Shown: positions 44,480-56,129, counted from the stretch's first letter. The stretch: 64,000 bases of DNA from Perca fluviatilis (GCF_010015445.1 NC_053112.1:2165719-2229718); one strand, 5' to 3'. The notes: a model not told the origin generated them from the sequence alone. Made by a program: numbers and translations.

Positions 44480-44637
44480 CTTGGTCACTCCACCCATCTG
44501 TCTGTCTGTCTGGCATGGAAGTTTCAATAAGAATGTTGCCTAAGAATCAGACGAAACAAAAGAATATTCAAATAAAAATGTAAGGACTTAGGCATGTGTT
44601 TGAGCGTGTTTGAACATGTTTGAGTGTGTTTGTGTTC

Positions 44638-45238
44638 TGTTAAGGCTGTATATATGACCCAGCACACAGAGATACCACACAGGACACAGATAAACAGTTC
44701 AAGTATTTATTAGGCATAAATACTCAGAGGAGATGAACAATCAAGGCTGAGCTTGTAGTCTTCTGGGAATGGACTGAAGCTTGAGGGAACCAGGCAGTGG
44801 CAGATCCGAAGGAGTTCCGAGTAGAATCCAGGAGAAGCAGGTGTCTGAGTGGCGTGAGGCAGGCAGCACGGCAGAGCACGGCAGGTAGGAAGCAGGTAAC
44901 GGCGGGATCTGTACAGAGGAACTGAAGTTAGACAGAGTAAATACTAAATCACGAGAGTTTCTAGGAATACATGCAGGGATACTGAGCCAAGTTACCACAT
45001 AGGAGTATGTAACGATCTGGCGCATAACACAGCCCGGGTATAAATACTGCAGGTGTGAATCATGGAATGTGCATCAGCTGTGCCGGCGACAGAGCAGGGA
45101 TGAATGGCCATGACTCTTGACCTAGTTTCTCTAGACACGCCCCCTGCCACTTCCAGGTGGAGACAAACAGCACAGACACAGAGGGGAAAAGGGAGACACA
45201 GACACAGGAAGGGGGAACAAGGCAGCTGACCCACAACA
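44638..45238 (-). mobile_element. solo LTR, family 1 copy 2
   Basis: Flanked by the exact 5-bp repeat TGTTC (44633-44637 and 45239-45243). Closely similar over its length to the copy at 41180-41784, including the AATAAATACTTGAAC and TATTTATACCCGGGC landmarks on the minus strand. The independent target duplication proves a separate insertion rather than a local duplication. Confidence 0.9.
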
Positions 45239-45277
45239 TGTTCAGAAACAGGAATTCAGAGAGTCACAGAGAGAGAG

Positions 45278-45280
<3 letters not shown>

Positions 45281-45355
<75 letters not shown>

Positions 45356-45358
45356 GGG
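45281..45358. repeat. (GT)n plus G8 tract
   Basis: Pure GT run ending in a G homopolymer, followed by a possible LINE-derived block at 45390-45640. Confidence 0.93.
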
Positions 45359-45699
45359 GGTTTTATGGGGGTTTCCCATTGGAGGCCCCAGCAGCTGAGA
45401 AATCTTGCTGCTGTTATTTGTACACAGTGTTTTCTCTCCCAGCAGATATGGGAGTTTCCCCCTGCCATCCAGGCTGTCTCAGTCTCTGTGGATGGCAGTG
45501 ATCTGTGGGCAAAAAGTGTCCCTGATATCCTGCTACAGATGGCAGGAGGTTAGAAAGTGTCCCTCGGTCTCCACCTCCTGCAGGTTGCAGTGTGTGCACA
45601 GTCTCTCCTCTCTGGGGAGCCGTGTGATACCGTACGGTAATGTATGCACACCAAAACGTATCTTATGAAAACTATCTTATGAAACTAGGAGACCACTAG

Positions 45700-45771
45700 G
45701 TATGCCCTGTGCTGCTACTACTATTTTTACAGAAACTTTCTTAACATTGATAGCAGCTTGAATTGGAAGTG

Positions 45772-45824
<53 letters not shown>

Positions 45825-46210
45825 TAACTTTAGTTAGTTATTATTATTATTATTATTATTATAGTTATTGCTGGTGCTGTCAGCGTCTTGTCTTTTGTCT
45901 GTAAATGTTAACGTGTATAATGTCTCGCCGTTTCCTGTTTTTCTGCCTTTTAAAACATCTCACCAAATGACTACAGTTGAAAATTAGCTTGTTTATTAAC
46001 GTGCGTCATCCTTATAAATAAATACATTTAAAAAAATCAGTATAACCTCTTATCGGTTTTTGACACTGGTTAGATCATAAGAAACATTTAAACTCATCAC
46101 AGGTGTAACAAACAGCATTGATTAGCCAATCTCCTCTGGTGGGGAACGGGGAGGAAGAAGGAAATTAAAACACATTTCTGATTGGCTGACATCTACCACC
46201 TGTTGGACAT
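45700..46210 (+). repeat. direct duplication flanking the copy B leader (left copy)
   Basis: Landmarks CTGCTACTACTATTT, ATAGCAGCTTGAATTGG, CTACAGTTGAAAAT and GGGAACGGGGAGGAAGAAGG recur in the same order at 47035-47467. The copy B leader (46274-46402) and a CTAT repeat lie between the two copies. Confidence 0.85.
45772..45862. repeat. (AAT)n-(ATT)n inverted microsatellite
   Basis: An AAT run, then AACTAACTTTAGTTAGTT (itself palindromic), then an ATT run. The whole can fold into one hairpin. The matching site at 47095-47120 has only three units. Confidence 0.9.
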
Positions 46211-46273
46211 GTTTTGACGTAACTCAGATTTTTTTTAGACTTGGACTGAATTCATAAGGGTGTGCCGTAGTCC

Positions 46274-46402
46274 TCGGATCAGACACATACACACACCCAG
46301 ACTGAAGAGGAAGAGAAGAGACAAGCAGCTTTGTGTCTGCCAGTGTTTCCTCGACACACGAAGGTTTAAAGAGTCTTTAGTTCGACCTGAAGAGTTCAGC
46401 AG
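46274..46402 (+). other. copy B 5' non-coding exon (shared leader)
   Basis: CCTCGGATCAGACACATACA through GAGTTCAGCAG, with donor GTGAGA at 46403. Paralogous to 29851-29986, including the following ATCAGGATCACTTTGAT intron stretch. Confidence 0.65.
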
Positions 46403-46842
46403 GTGAGAATCATAGCAGAGGAATCTGTAAATGTCTGATAATCAGGATCACTTTGATCACATTGTGCTGTGTCTCTGTTTAACTGGACAGTAGAAAGGTT
46501 TGAAAAAAAACAGCAGTCTGGGGAAATAATAGTCATGGCTATTTCTCAGAAAAAAATGACTCCTGCAAGTTAGAGTACACTAACCAAACTCTTTAGTGCT
46601 GACAGACTCTAAACAATCTGTGTGAACCAACTTAAATAACTCATTGGATAGAAACCTGTGGTGGAGAAGAGGTTACTGAACAAACTGTCATCTATCATAG
46701 ATAACCCCGTCCGACTATTTCTAGTATATTTCTTGTATTTTTGGTTTGTCTGTGAGTGAGTATGTGTGTTGTGTATGATCTTGGTATCTTGCTACTTGCT
46801 GCTTGTAACAGAGTAATTTCCCAATTTGGGATTAATAAAGTC

Positions 46843-46870
46843 TATCTATCTATCTATCTATCTATCTACA

Positions 46871-46908
<38 letters not shown>

Positions 46909-46915
46909 CATATCT
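46843..46915. repeat. (CTAT)n microsatellite
   Basis: CTAT units with two ACAT interruptions, followed by a CTACTAGTATTACTACTAGC repeat to about 47040. Confidence 0.93.
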
Positions 46916-47034
46916 GCTATGATGCGATGCTACGATGTCTACTAGTATTACTACTAGCTACTCCCTGCACTGCTACTAGTATTACTACTAGCTACTCCCT
47001 GCACTACTACTACTATTACTACTAGCTACTCCCT

Positions 47035-47467
47035 GCACTGCTACTACTATTTGTACTGAAAAAGTCTTAACATTGATAGCAGCTTGAATTGGAAGTGATA
47101 ATAATAAATAACTTTAGTTAGTTTAGTTGTTGATGGTGCTGTTGGCGTCTTGTCTTGTGTCTGTAAATGTTAACCTGTATAATGTATCTCCGTTTCCTGT
47201 TGCTCTGCCTTTTAAAACATCTCACCAAAGGACTACAGTTGAAAATCACCTGCTGACACATTTACAGAAATGTGCGTCATCATTATAAATAAATACATTT
47301 TAAAAAAACAGTAAAACCCCTTATCAGTTTTTGACAATGGTTAGATCACAAGAAACATTTAAACACTCAACACAGGGGTAACAAACAGCAGTGATTAGCC
47401 AATATCCTCTGGCGGGGAACGGGGAGGAAGAAGGAAATTAAAACACATTTCTGATTGGCTGACATCT
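47035..47467 (+). repeat. direct duplication flanking the copy B leader (right copy)
   Basis: Right partner of 45700-46210. It ends at the pyrimidine tract CTTTCTCTTTCCAG that serves as acceptor for the first coding exon of copy B, where the left copy instead continues CTACCACCTGTTGG. Confidence 0.85.
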
Positions 47468-47500
47468 TTCTCTTTCCAGGACCGAAAGGAAGGAGAAGGC

Positions 47501-50500
47501 ATGGCATCAGGAGAGCAGGTTCAGAGGGATCAAATCGCTGAGGCTTCAGGTCTGTATTTATAAAATACTGTTGCCTGGGTCCAGACCTTTGAATCTGTCT
47601 GACACCAAGTTAACTGATTAATAGTCTGGCATTGTGACATAAAGCAGCAGTTTCAAGCATACATTGAGTCAAGGACTAACGATCATCCAATCAGCGCCAT
47701 GGGTGGGACTAACGCTGATTTTAAGGCAAGGAAAGGCAGCTTTATTTGTATAGCACATTTCAGCAACAGGGCAATTCAAAGTGCTTTACATAAAACATTA
47801 AAGTGCAGGTAGAAATGATTAATATATAAAAAAAAAAAGGTGACTTGGTGTTTTTCGTTACCCATTACAAGATTGCAGTAGTTCTACTTTTCACTACGAT
47901 GTAGCCGTCGCTACAAAGCTTAGTTTAATCTCGGTAAACCTTGCTAAATCCGGGACAGTTCACAGTCTGTCTGTTGATAAGTTCACAGAAATATGGTCCT
48001 TGTATGGATAATCTATTGTCACACCTTAAGCATTTTTTGACATCTTACTTTGTTTTTACTTTCACTCCAGTGGTGTACTGGCCAGATGTAGAGAATGTTA
48101 TGTTATGCTATGTAAATGTTAATGCGCCATAAAAATGGTACCAAACTACCTATAAGAAAGAGAAGTCTAACTGTCTTTATTGTTTAAAATAGGGGCCCCT
48201 CTCTAAACAACATATATCAACAAAATTTGAAAGGCGTAGGGGGGTTAAAAGTTATTTTACTTTCAACTGACAACAAAATGATAATGAATATGATTACTAA
48301 TTATATATAATTTATCCTCATTGGATTAATAAAATATGACTTCTTCATCTTCTAGTGGAGGGGATCCAACAGCCCCTGAGGGGATTGAATCGGCTTGCTG
48401 GTCCACAACAGACAGTGGACCCTCTCAGGTATGAACATACAACAAGAGCTCAAACTCTGCAGGTGCCTCTCATTTCTTGTCCTTCAGCTGAAGAACTTCT
48501 TATTTCTGTTCAGAGGAGAGAGTAGACCTGAGTTAGGAAACACATACAGAAGTGTAGAATGGAAACATCAAAAATCATTCTCATTTTAGTCCTGTTAGCA
48601 GCATGGCTCTAGGGATAGTTATGTCGGTCCACCACTTTGTTCCAGTCTGAAATATCTCAACAACTACTAAATGTGTTGAGATAATATCTTGTTCTGACAT
48701 TTATTCCCCAGAGGATTCATCCATAGTGATCCTCTGAGTGTTCCTCTGGCATCACCAGCAGGTTTACACTTTTAGCTTTAAGTGAAAACATCTTATCATC
48801 TATTGGATGGATTTAAATGAAATGTGGTTCAGACATTAATGTTTGCCATGTGATGAATTGTAGTAATTCTAACTTTCTGTCTAGCTCCATCATCAGGTCA
48901 ACTTAAAAGTATTTTCCCCATAAAACACCTTTTCTTGAAATTATTATGTATTATCCTTCTAGATAAACCACAGTCACCTTAATAATTAGAGTAGCTGTAG
49001 ATATGTAATGTTTGCTGGTACGTTGTGTTTAGGAATGTGTTTACTGCTGTTGCCAGGCAGCCTGCTTTTCTTTACCTCTGCTCTCGACTATTCCTCTTAG
49101 ATACCAGAGACCAGTTAACTGAGATGAGTTTCTCTGTCTCTCTGACAAACTGAGGAACTGTGCATCGTGTCTAACAGCAGTTAGGACTCAAGTTGGATAG
49201 AAAATCATTCTGACTGTGTTTCTTCCTCCAGGGTCCAGAGGCGTGATCTGATGAAATGTAAGTGTGTTAGTTTCTCTTTAAATACACAGCTGATAGTTTT
49301 TATTCATTAGAACATTACTGACTACATGCATCATTATTTAACTTTATATATAAATGAAAATTAATGTTTACTAATTATTAATTATTAATATTATTTTAAC
49401 AGTTAATTGTTGCTCACATCATATTTTACATATATTATATATTTACGTATTTGTAAATTATTAATAAATTGTATCAATAAACATTATTTGGATGCAGGAG
49501 TTATTGGAAGCAATTAATTCATTTTCATTTGGTAAATCTCCTGGTATCGATGGAATCCCAACCGAGATGTATAAGATTTTCTTTACAGAAAAAAAAAGAA
49601 ACTATTAGAATCTTTCAATTTTTCTTTTCTACAAGGTATTCTATCTAACTCACAAAGAGAGGGAGTTATCTCAATACTCTTAAAACAAAATCCTGATGGG
49701 AAATATAAAGATCCCAAATGGTTAAAAAATTGGCGTCCATTGAACCTGCTTTGTTGTGATACTCGTATTTTAGCTAAATGTATTGCTTTAAGAATAAAAA
49801 ATATATTTGGAGATCTTATAAAAAACAATCAGACAAGTTTTATTAAGGGAAGATTTATTGAAGACGGCTTGAGACAAATACTGGACACTATAGATATATG
49901 AGAACCATCAGGAACCAGGATTATTGTTTGTTGCTGACTTTGAAAAGGTGTTTGATAAAGTACAATGGAAGTTCATAAAACAATGTCTCGGCTTTTTTAA
50001 TTTTGGGAATAATTTAATACAGTGGTTTGAAACTCTTTATAATCATCCTGTTAGTCGAGTGATCAATAGCGGTCATATATCAGACACTTTTGTATTAATG
50101 CAAGGAGTCCGTCAGGGGTGTCCTTTGTCGCCATATCTTTTTATTTTATGTATTGAAATTCTGGCTATTAGAATTAGGAACAATCCAGATATACCAGGTT
50201 TATTTCCAAACGGTCAAGAGATTAAGCTGACAATGTATGCTGATGATGCAACCTTTTTCATAAAACCAACACAATCCACTTTGGAAGGATTAATAAAGGA
50301 ATTAAATATTTTTTCAAAATATCCGAATATCTGATTAAAACCTAATTTTGAGAAATGTAATATTTTGAGAATTGGGACATTAAAAAACACCAATTTTATT
50401 TTAAACAGTTCGGCTCCTGTTAAATGGATTAATGGAGAAGTTAATATATTAGGGATTTATTTACCGGACAACTTTAAAGAAATTGTTAAATACAATTATG

Positions 50501-53500
50501 AGAGAAGGATGGAAAAGGCAGATAGAATTTTACAACCTTGGAGGGGGAACTCTCTGACAATTCAAGGAAAAGTAACTCTGATTAATACATTAGTAATTCC
50601 ACAATTTGTCCACTTACTAATGCTTCTTCCTTCACCTAGCATAAAATTCTTTAAACATTTTGAACAAAAGATTTTCAAATTTATATAGAATGATAAACCA
50701 GATAAAATTAAAAGGCAGTATTTATATAATTCTTATAACGGCGGACTGAAGTTAAATCTTCAAATGATGGACTGTTCCTTGAAAGCCTTTTGGGTGACAA
50801 AAATGTATCACAACAAACAATGGATTATGAGCCAGAGATTATATTCAGCCTTTTCCTTCTTCTCGAACAATCTATTTCTTTTTTACCAATTAAAAACAAT
50901 ACATATTGATAAACTATTTCAAAGTAGTTTAAAAGAATTATCACCATTCTTCAAGGATGCACTGAAGGCTTGGTTGAATTTCCAGTACTACCCTCCAGAT
51001 ACAATTCAAGATATTCAGACACAGTTGCTATGGATGAATTCAAACATTATGGTTGGAGACAGGCCATTGTTGTGGGAGCAATGTGTTAAAAATGGGTTAA
51101 TTTTTGTCAATGACCTTTTAGACTTATCTGGAGATTTTATTTCTTATGAAAACTTTTCAAGGCATTTCTCTCGATCGGTTACAATTTAACCAGCTAATTT
51201 CTGCAATTCCCAAAATTTGGAAAAAAAAATTGCAAAATGATAAGAAGAATAAATTAATGGTTTGTCTCCCACCAATAAGATGCTTAAAATGGTTATCTGG
51301 TGCAAAGATAAATAAAATAATATATATTTGGAAATTAAATATCACAGGCAATGCACTTTTTCCACACAGAACCTGCCTGTTTTGGGAAGTCGAATTTAAT
51401 GAACGAATTTTGTGGAAAGATTACTTTAAAACAATCTATAGAACTACAATTGATTCATATTCCAGAATATTTCAACTTAAAATCTTTTATAAAATTATTT
51501 CAACAAAAAAGTCTCTGGTTAAATGGCAGATAGAAAAAGACCCTTGTTGCAGGTTCTGTGGGGATGAGGAGGAAGACCTGATGCATTTGTTTTATTTTTG
51601 CCCGCATGTGGCTAAATTTTGGGCCAATATACAGATATGGTTAAGGTCTATGGATATTGTTTTGCAAATCACACCTCAGAATATTTTGTTATGTGTATTT
51701 GAGGGTAAATGCAAACATTTTTTGAATATGATTATTTTGATAGGTAAAATGTTTATTTTTAAAGCTAAAACTATATCAAATTTATGTATAAAACACTTTA
51801 AGAATAGAGTTTATCATCAGCATATGCTAGAAACAATTATAGCAACAAATAACAACAGAATAACTGAGCATGAAAAGAAATGGAATGTCTGTTTACTTGA
51901 ATTAGAGGATTGATTTATGTTAATTTTTTATTCTCTTTGTTATTAATTTTGTTTGCTTTGTGCTTCTTTTTATTTATAGTTTGTTTTCTTGTTAAAACAC
52001 TATGAATGTGGAGTTGATTGTGGTGGTGATTGTGGTATGAATGCATGGGGGAGTGGTAGGGGTGGTTGGCGGGTTTGAAGCTTGTTTTGTCTTTGTAATT
52101 CTTAATTTGTTGTACGTATTAGATTCTAAATAAAATTAAAAGAAAAAAAAACATTATTTGGATGCTGCTAAAAGATAATAAGGCATGTGGATAAGATATG
52201 ATTGTGTCCTGAATAAAGAATAAAGTAAAAGTAAAGTATAAACATTGTTATTTAATGCTTTATAAACCAGTTATTAATTATTTAGTTATTAAATATAATT
52301 TCAATAACAGTATAATTGTTGAGAGTTGATGTCGAAGAGTAGTCTTGAGCAGATGTAAACTCAGGATGAGTCAAAGATGATGTTGAAATGATGGTCTTTT
52401 ATTATTATTGTCCCAATTAAGGCCAGGTAGGCAAGAATGATAATATAAAATTTACCGTTCACTAATTGACTAATTGACCTTAAATCAAGTAATCACTCTG
52501 AGGATTTATATCCTACTCCCTCAGGTGTTTCAACAGCTCTCCTCCCCAGCAAATCCTACTGCCACTCTATATAGCCTGAAGCCCCGCCCCTCAAATTGGA
52601 ACATACCAACACAATAATACCATGCAGGGGTGGCTCAGGTGAATAGCCAACATTAATATATCTAAGCAGCTAGACATTTACAGCATATCATTTATATAAT
52701 TGACATTCAAATTAGCCAAAGCCACAAGACATCTTGCTGGCTAATAAATGTGTTACTTAAAATTCATGTCCCTTTCTGTTACCCCGGAAGTCAGTCATTT
52801 AAACCCAAGGATCGTCAAACTTTCCCTTATAACAAAGAGATCACATGCTGGTAAGACAAAGATTATGTTACCCTCCACTAGCTTTTAAACTCAGTAAACA
52901 AACACTAGTTAACAAAGACATAAATGTTGCTTGATTATTATAACTGGTGATGTTTGTGACAATCTGTATGGTTTTAAACAATAGACAATGATGTATAAAT
53001 GAATGTAGCTATAGCAAATCACCACAGTATTTGATGTTAAATATGTGCACAAAACTACGGGATTACTGTAGGGAATTTAATGAATGGCTAGTTAACAGAT
53101 GATTTGAAACCAGTATAAGTAACTGAACATACTGACACATCAAACAAACATATACAGGCAACCTCTTCACTCAGTCTTTGAGATCTAAAATGGGTAGCGC
53201 AGCGCTACCGTGACGGCAGCCATGCGCCCCATCACAATAATAATGAACTAAAATTTAAATAATGATGTTATTAATGACTGCTGCTGTGTTGTGTCTCATT
53301 CTCTTCATCAGATTCCTGTGAACTCACACTGGACACAAACACAGCACACAGAAACCTCAAACTGTCTGACAACAACAGGAAGGTGACATGGGTGGAGGAG
53401 AAGCAGCCATATCCTCATCATCCAGAGAGATTTGACGACTGTTGTCAGCTGCTGTGTAGAGATGTTCTGACTGGTCGCTGTTACTGGGAGGTTGAGAGGA

Positions 53501-53850
53501 GAAGAGGAGGGGTTTCTGTAGCAGTGAGTTACAGAGGAATCAGGAGGAGAGGAAACAGTGATGGTTGTATGTTTGGATGGAATGATCAGTCCTGGAGTCT
53601 GAACTGCTCTGATGATGGTTACTATGTCTGTCACAATAACAGCAGAACAGTCCTCCCCCTCTCCTCCTCCTCTATCTCTAGAAGAGTAGGAGTGTATGTG
53701 GACTGTCCTGCTGGCTCTCTGTCCTTCTACAGAGTCTCCTCTGACTCACTGATCCACCTCCACACCTTCAACACCACATTCACTCAACCTCTTTACCCTG
53801 GGTTTGGGTTCTGGTTATATGGTGCCTCAATGTCTCTGTGTTCTCTGTAG
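47501..53850 (+). CDS. copy B: kinase-less B30.2 (PRY-SPRY) protein, 228 aa
   Basis: Exons 47501-47549, 48356-48428, 49232-49257 and 53312-53850 join in frame (687 nt including TAG). ATG sits in a good context (GGCATGG). Order: a new 16-residue N-terminus (MASGEQVQRDQIAEAS), linker VEGIQQPLRGLNRLAGPQQT, then a B30.2 domain starting SCELTLDTNTAHRNLKLSD with WEVE, SYRGIRRRGNSDGCMFGWND and VYVDCPAGSLSFYRV. Compared with copy A, all kinase exons are absent and the exon before the linker is different. TAG replaces the GAG after CSL, cutting ten residues. The intron before the last exon contains an L1 and a solo LTR. Likely a cytosolic binding protein with no enzymatic part; the ligand is unknown. 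Start choice and exon 1 use are inferred. Confidence 0.78.
47736..47810 (-). mobile_element. LINE/SINE 3' tail, inverted
   Basis: AAGGCAGCTTTATTTGTATAG and CAGGGCAATTCAAAGTGCTT are the inverse of the tail at 1965-2036. Confidence 0.6.
49496..51913 (+). pseudogene. L1-type reverse transcriptase remnant
   Basis: Frames carry GKSPGIDGIPTEMYK, NWRPLNLLCCD, DFEKVFDKV, QGVRQGCPLSPYLF, MYADDATFF and, downstream, GNSLTIQGKVTLINT and a C-terminal CRFCGDEEEDLMHLFYFC zinc-knuckle-like motif. In-frame stops near 50332 and 50686 and frame changes near 49600, 49900 and 51170 make it dead. The N-terminal endonuclease is missing through 5' truncation. Confidence 0.88.
49496..52148 (+). mobile_element. 5'-truncated L1-Tx1-type LINE insertion
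   Basis: The 17-bp direct repeat AAACATTATTTGGATGC is at 49479-49495 and 52149-52165, and the 3' end is an A-rich tail. The body begins inside the RT fingers region and runs to a 3' UTR after the stop at 51913. The target sequence matches a block in copy A (38375-38395) that has no insertion, so the event followed the A/B duplication. Confidence 0.93.
52317..53236 (-). mobile_element. solo LTR, family 2 (920 bp) in copy B intron
   Basis: Flanked by the exact 5-bp repeat ATAAT (52312-52316 and 53237-53241). Termini TGTTGAGAG...CCCATCACA; on the minus strand TGTGATGGGG...AACA with a TATATAG box near 52574 and AATAAAAG near 52400. No internal genes. Its 3' edge is only 75 bp from the acceptor of the B30.2 exon. 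Confidence 0.87.
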
Positions 53851-54030
53851 GAGGAAACAACTTCCTGTCCTGTGGTTTAAATGTTGGTGGAGGACGAGGC
53901 TTCACTTTGGTTCACATTTGTCTCAGTGATTGTGTCTTTAACGTCAGAAATGTTCTTCTTCTTTGATTTTCACTTTAATCATGTTTTATCGGAGCAGCTT
54001 CAGTTGTTAGTTATTCATTTTCATAAAGGT

Positions 54031-54970
54031 TTAAAGATTCAATTTCAATTTATTTATAGTATCAAATCATAACAAGAGTTATCTCGAGACACTTTACAGA
54101 TAGTGTAGGTCTAGACCACATACTATTATTTACAAAGCCCCAGTAATTCTCCCAAGAGCAAGCATTTAGTGTGACAGTGGTGAGGAGAAACTCCCTTTTA
54201 GGAAGAAACCTCGACAGACCCAGGCTCTTGGTAGGTGGTGTCTGATGGGACAGACCCAGGCTCTTGGTAGGAGGTGTCTGACGGGACAGACCCAGGCTCT
54301 TGGTAGGTGGTGTCTAACGGGAAAGACCCAGGCTCTTGGTAGGAGGTGTCTGACGGGACAGACCCAGGCTCTTGGTAGGAGGTGTCTGACGGGACAGACC
54401 CAGGCTCTTGGTAGGTGGTGTCTGATGGTGCCGGTTGGGGGTGTGATGAACAGTGGCAATAACAGTCACAATAAAGATAATGGAACAATGACTACAAATG
54501 GTAGTTGTAGTAGTTCATGTCATAGCAGGGCACTGCAGGGCGTTACAGGATGTAGCGTGGCACAGCAGAGCATAGCTGGACGCAGCAGGACACAGCAGGA
54601 CACTGCAGGGCACCGCAGAGCGTAGCAGGACTATGGCGACAGCTGCAACCAAGATCTTGGTGCCAATGTACTCCAAGGAAATAAGCTTGCCGAAAACAAA
54701 AAGGAAGGACTCTGGGAAGTAAACTCCCCAGAGCTAGGTTAGTAACAAGCATTTCTGGGACAAGGATGCACACAAATGGAAGGAGAGAGAGGAGAGAGCA
54801 GCTCAGTGTGTCAAAGGAAGGAAGTCCCCCAACAGTCTAGAACTATAACAGCATAATTAAGAGAGGCAGGTTAGCCTGGTCAGGCTAGACTTTTCTCCCC
54901 AACCGGATAAGGCTGTACTGGCCTGCCTCCCCCTACTTTGATTATATTATTGATTATTATTATTATTACA
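54031..54970 (-). mobile_element. L2 3' UTR copy inserted in the copy B 3' UTR
   Basis: Starts TTCAATTTCAATTTATTTAT, the inverse tail, and parallels 23490-24220 in order (GAGACACTTTACAGATAG, CCCAGGCTCTTGGTAGG, GTGATGAACAGTGGC, CAAGGAAATA). It interrupts sequence that is continuous in copy A (GGTTTAAAGAT / ACAGAGATGTT). Confidence 0.8.
54205..54432. repeat. 34-36 bp minisatellite inside the L2 3' UTR copy
   Basis: Units GACAGACCCAGGCTCTTGGTAGG(T/A)GGTGTCTGA(C/T)GG, given here as a pattern, are repeated about six times. The L2 copy at 23690 has a single unit. Confidence 0.93.
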
Positions 54971-55038
54971 GAGATGTTTATGTTTACATAAGTTCATGTT
55001 TTAACAAATGTAAATCTATTTCAGTTTGAAAATCAAAG

Positions 55039-55044
55039 AATAAA
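55039..55044 (+). terminator. copy B poly(A) signal
   Basis: AATAAA in the context AATCAAAGAATAAAAATG, matching copy A at 39482. It lies 1.2 kb after the copy B stop because of the L2 insertion. Confidence 0.65.
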
Positions 55045-55539
55045 AATGTTTGTTGTGGAAAATCTCTTTGGTGTTTGGTGATGAAGCTGCAAATTAAGAC
55101 TGTCTGACAACCTGGAGTTATTTATGTTATTTCTTTATTCTTCTTGCAAGTAGGGAGACAGTTTAACAGAGTGTAAGCAGTCTGAGAGAATGTGTCGGAG
55201 ACAAAGGATTTCACAGAGTTTTTATAGGGTGAGCATACAGAGGGAGGGATTGTACTTCTTGATGACTCAACAATTCTTTTCTGCTGATTCTGCTTCTTTT
55301 CCGCCAGGTACTACCAAGTGTGGAGGCTACACGAGAGGGAGGGAGCCGCATAGCTTCAGTACTACGGAGGCAGAAGGAGCTGCGATTGCCTTTTAAAATA
55401 ATAGAGCACTTATAATGGATCCCTATAACTGATATATCATATAGAAAACAGAGTAAATATCGTATTTTATGAAAGTAAATACATATAAAGTCATGAAAAT
55501 ATAAAAACCATGCAGCAATGTAGTAAAGCTAATAGAACT

Positions 55540-56108
55540 ACAGTAGATGTTTCAATCCCTTTAGTAGGAAACTCTTGACAGTAGCAGTCGGTGTGGAGTG
55601 GTGAAAAGGAGGGTAAGGTATGTCATCAGGTGGACACCCTGCTTCATCGACATTTCGTTGATTGAAGCCCATGACGTCTCCAGAAGGCTCAACAGTGTAC
55701 CCAGTGTCCCAGGTACATCCCCCTCCATGCCGGGCTCTGCATGGCAGGGGCATGCTTCTCCCTGAGTCGGGTCTAAGCCTGACCGCTTACCATCTGTCTC
55801 TACCTTGCTGCCCAGTAGGGGTCCTTACGCTTGATCTAGAGCCAGTTACTGCTTTTTTCGGCAGCACTTGACATGGACTTGATGGCCTGTTGGAGGGAGC
55901 GACCCTTCACCCCTATTTTTCTCAGCAAACTGGTGGTAGATGTGGCAACAAATCCCCTGCATCCCACCTCTATTGGGAAGATGCTGGTCTTCCAGCCATC
56001 CTGGGATGCTTCAGCTGCCAGGGCGGAATATTTGTTCTTTTTCCTCTCATAAGCCTCTTCAACCCCATTTTTCCATGGTACTGTTAATTCCACAACATAC
56101 AGTGGCAC
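55540..56108 (-). pseudogene. retroelement-type C-terminal nuclease-like domain
   Basis: Frame 56108-55836 reads VVELTVPWKNGVEEAYERKK (E-x-x-V-P-W and K-x-x-K-Y motif), then EVGCRGFVATSTTSLLRKIG and AAEKSSNWL. A following frame 55753-55538 holds CRARHGGGCTWDTG and DDIPYPP. This pattern is common at the end of metazoan reverse-transcriptase-type proteins and resembles a PD-(D/E)XK-like fold. The family is not certain and the upstream RT is absent. Confidence 0.6.
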
Positions 56109-56129
56109 TCATCATACTGTCGCACTGCT

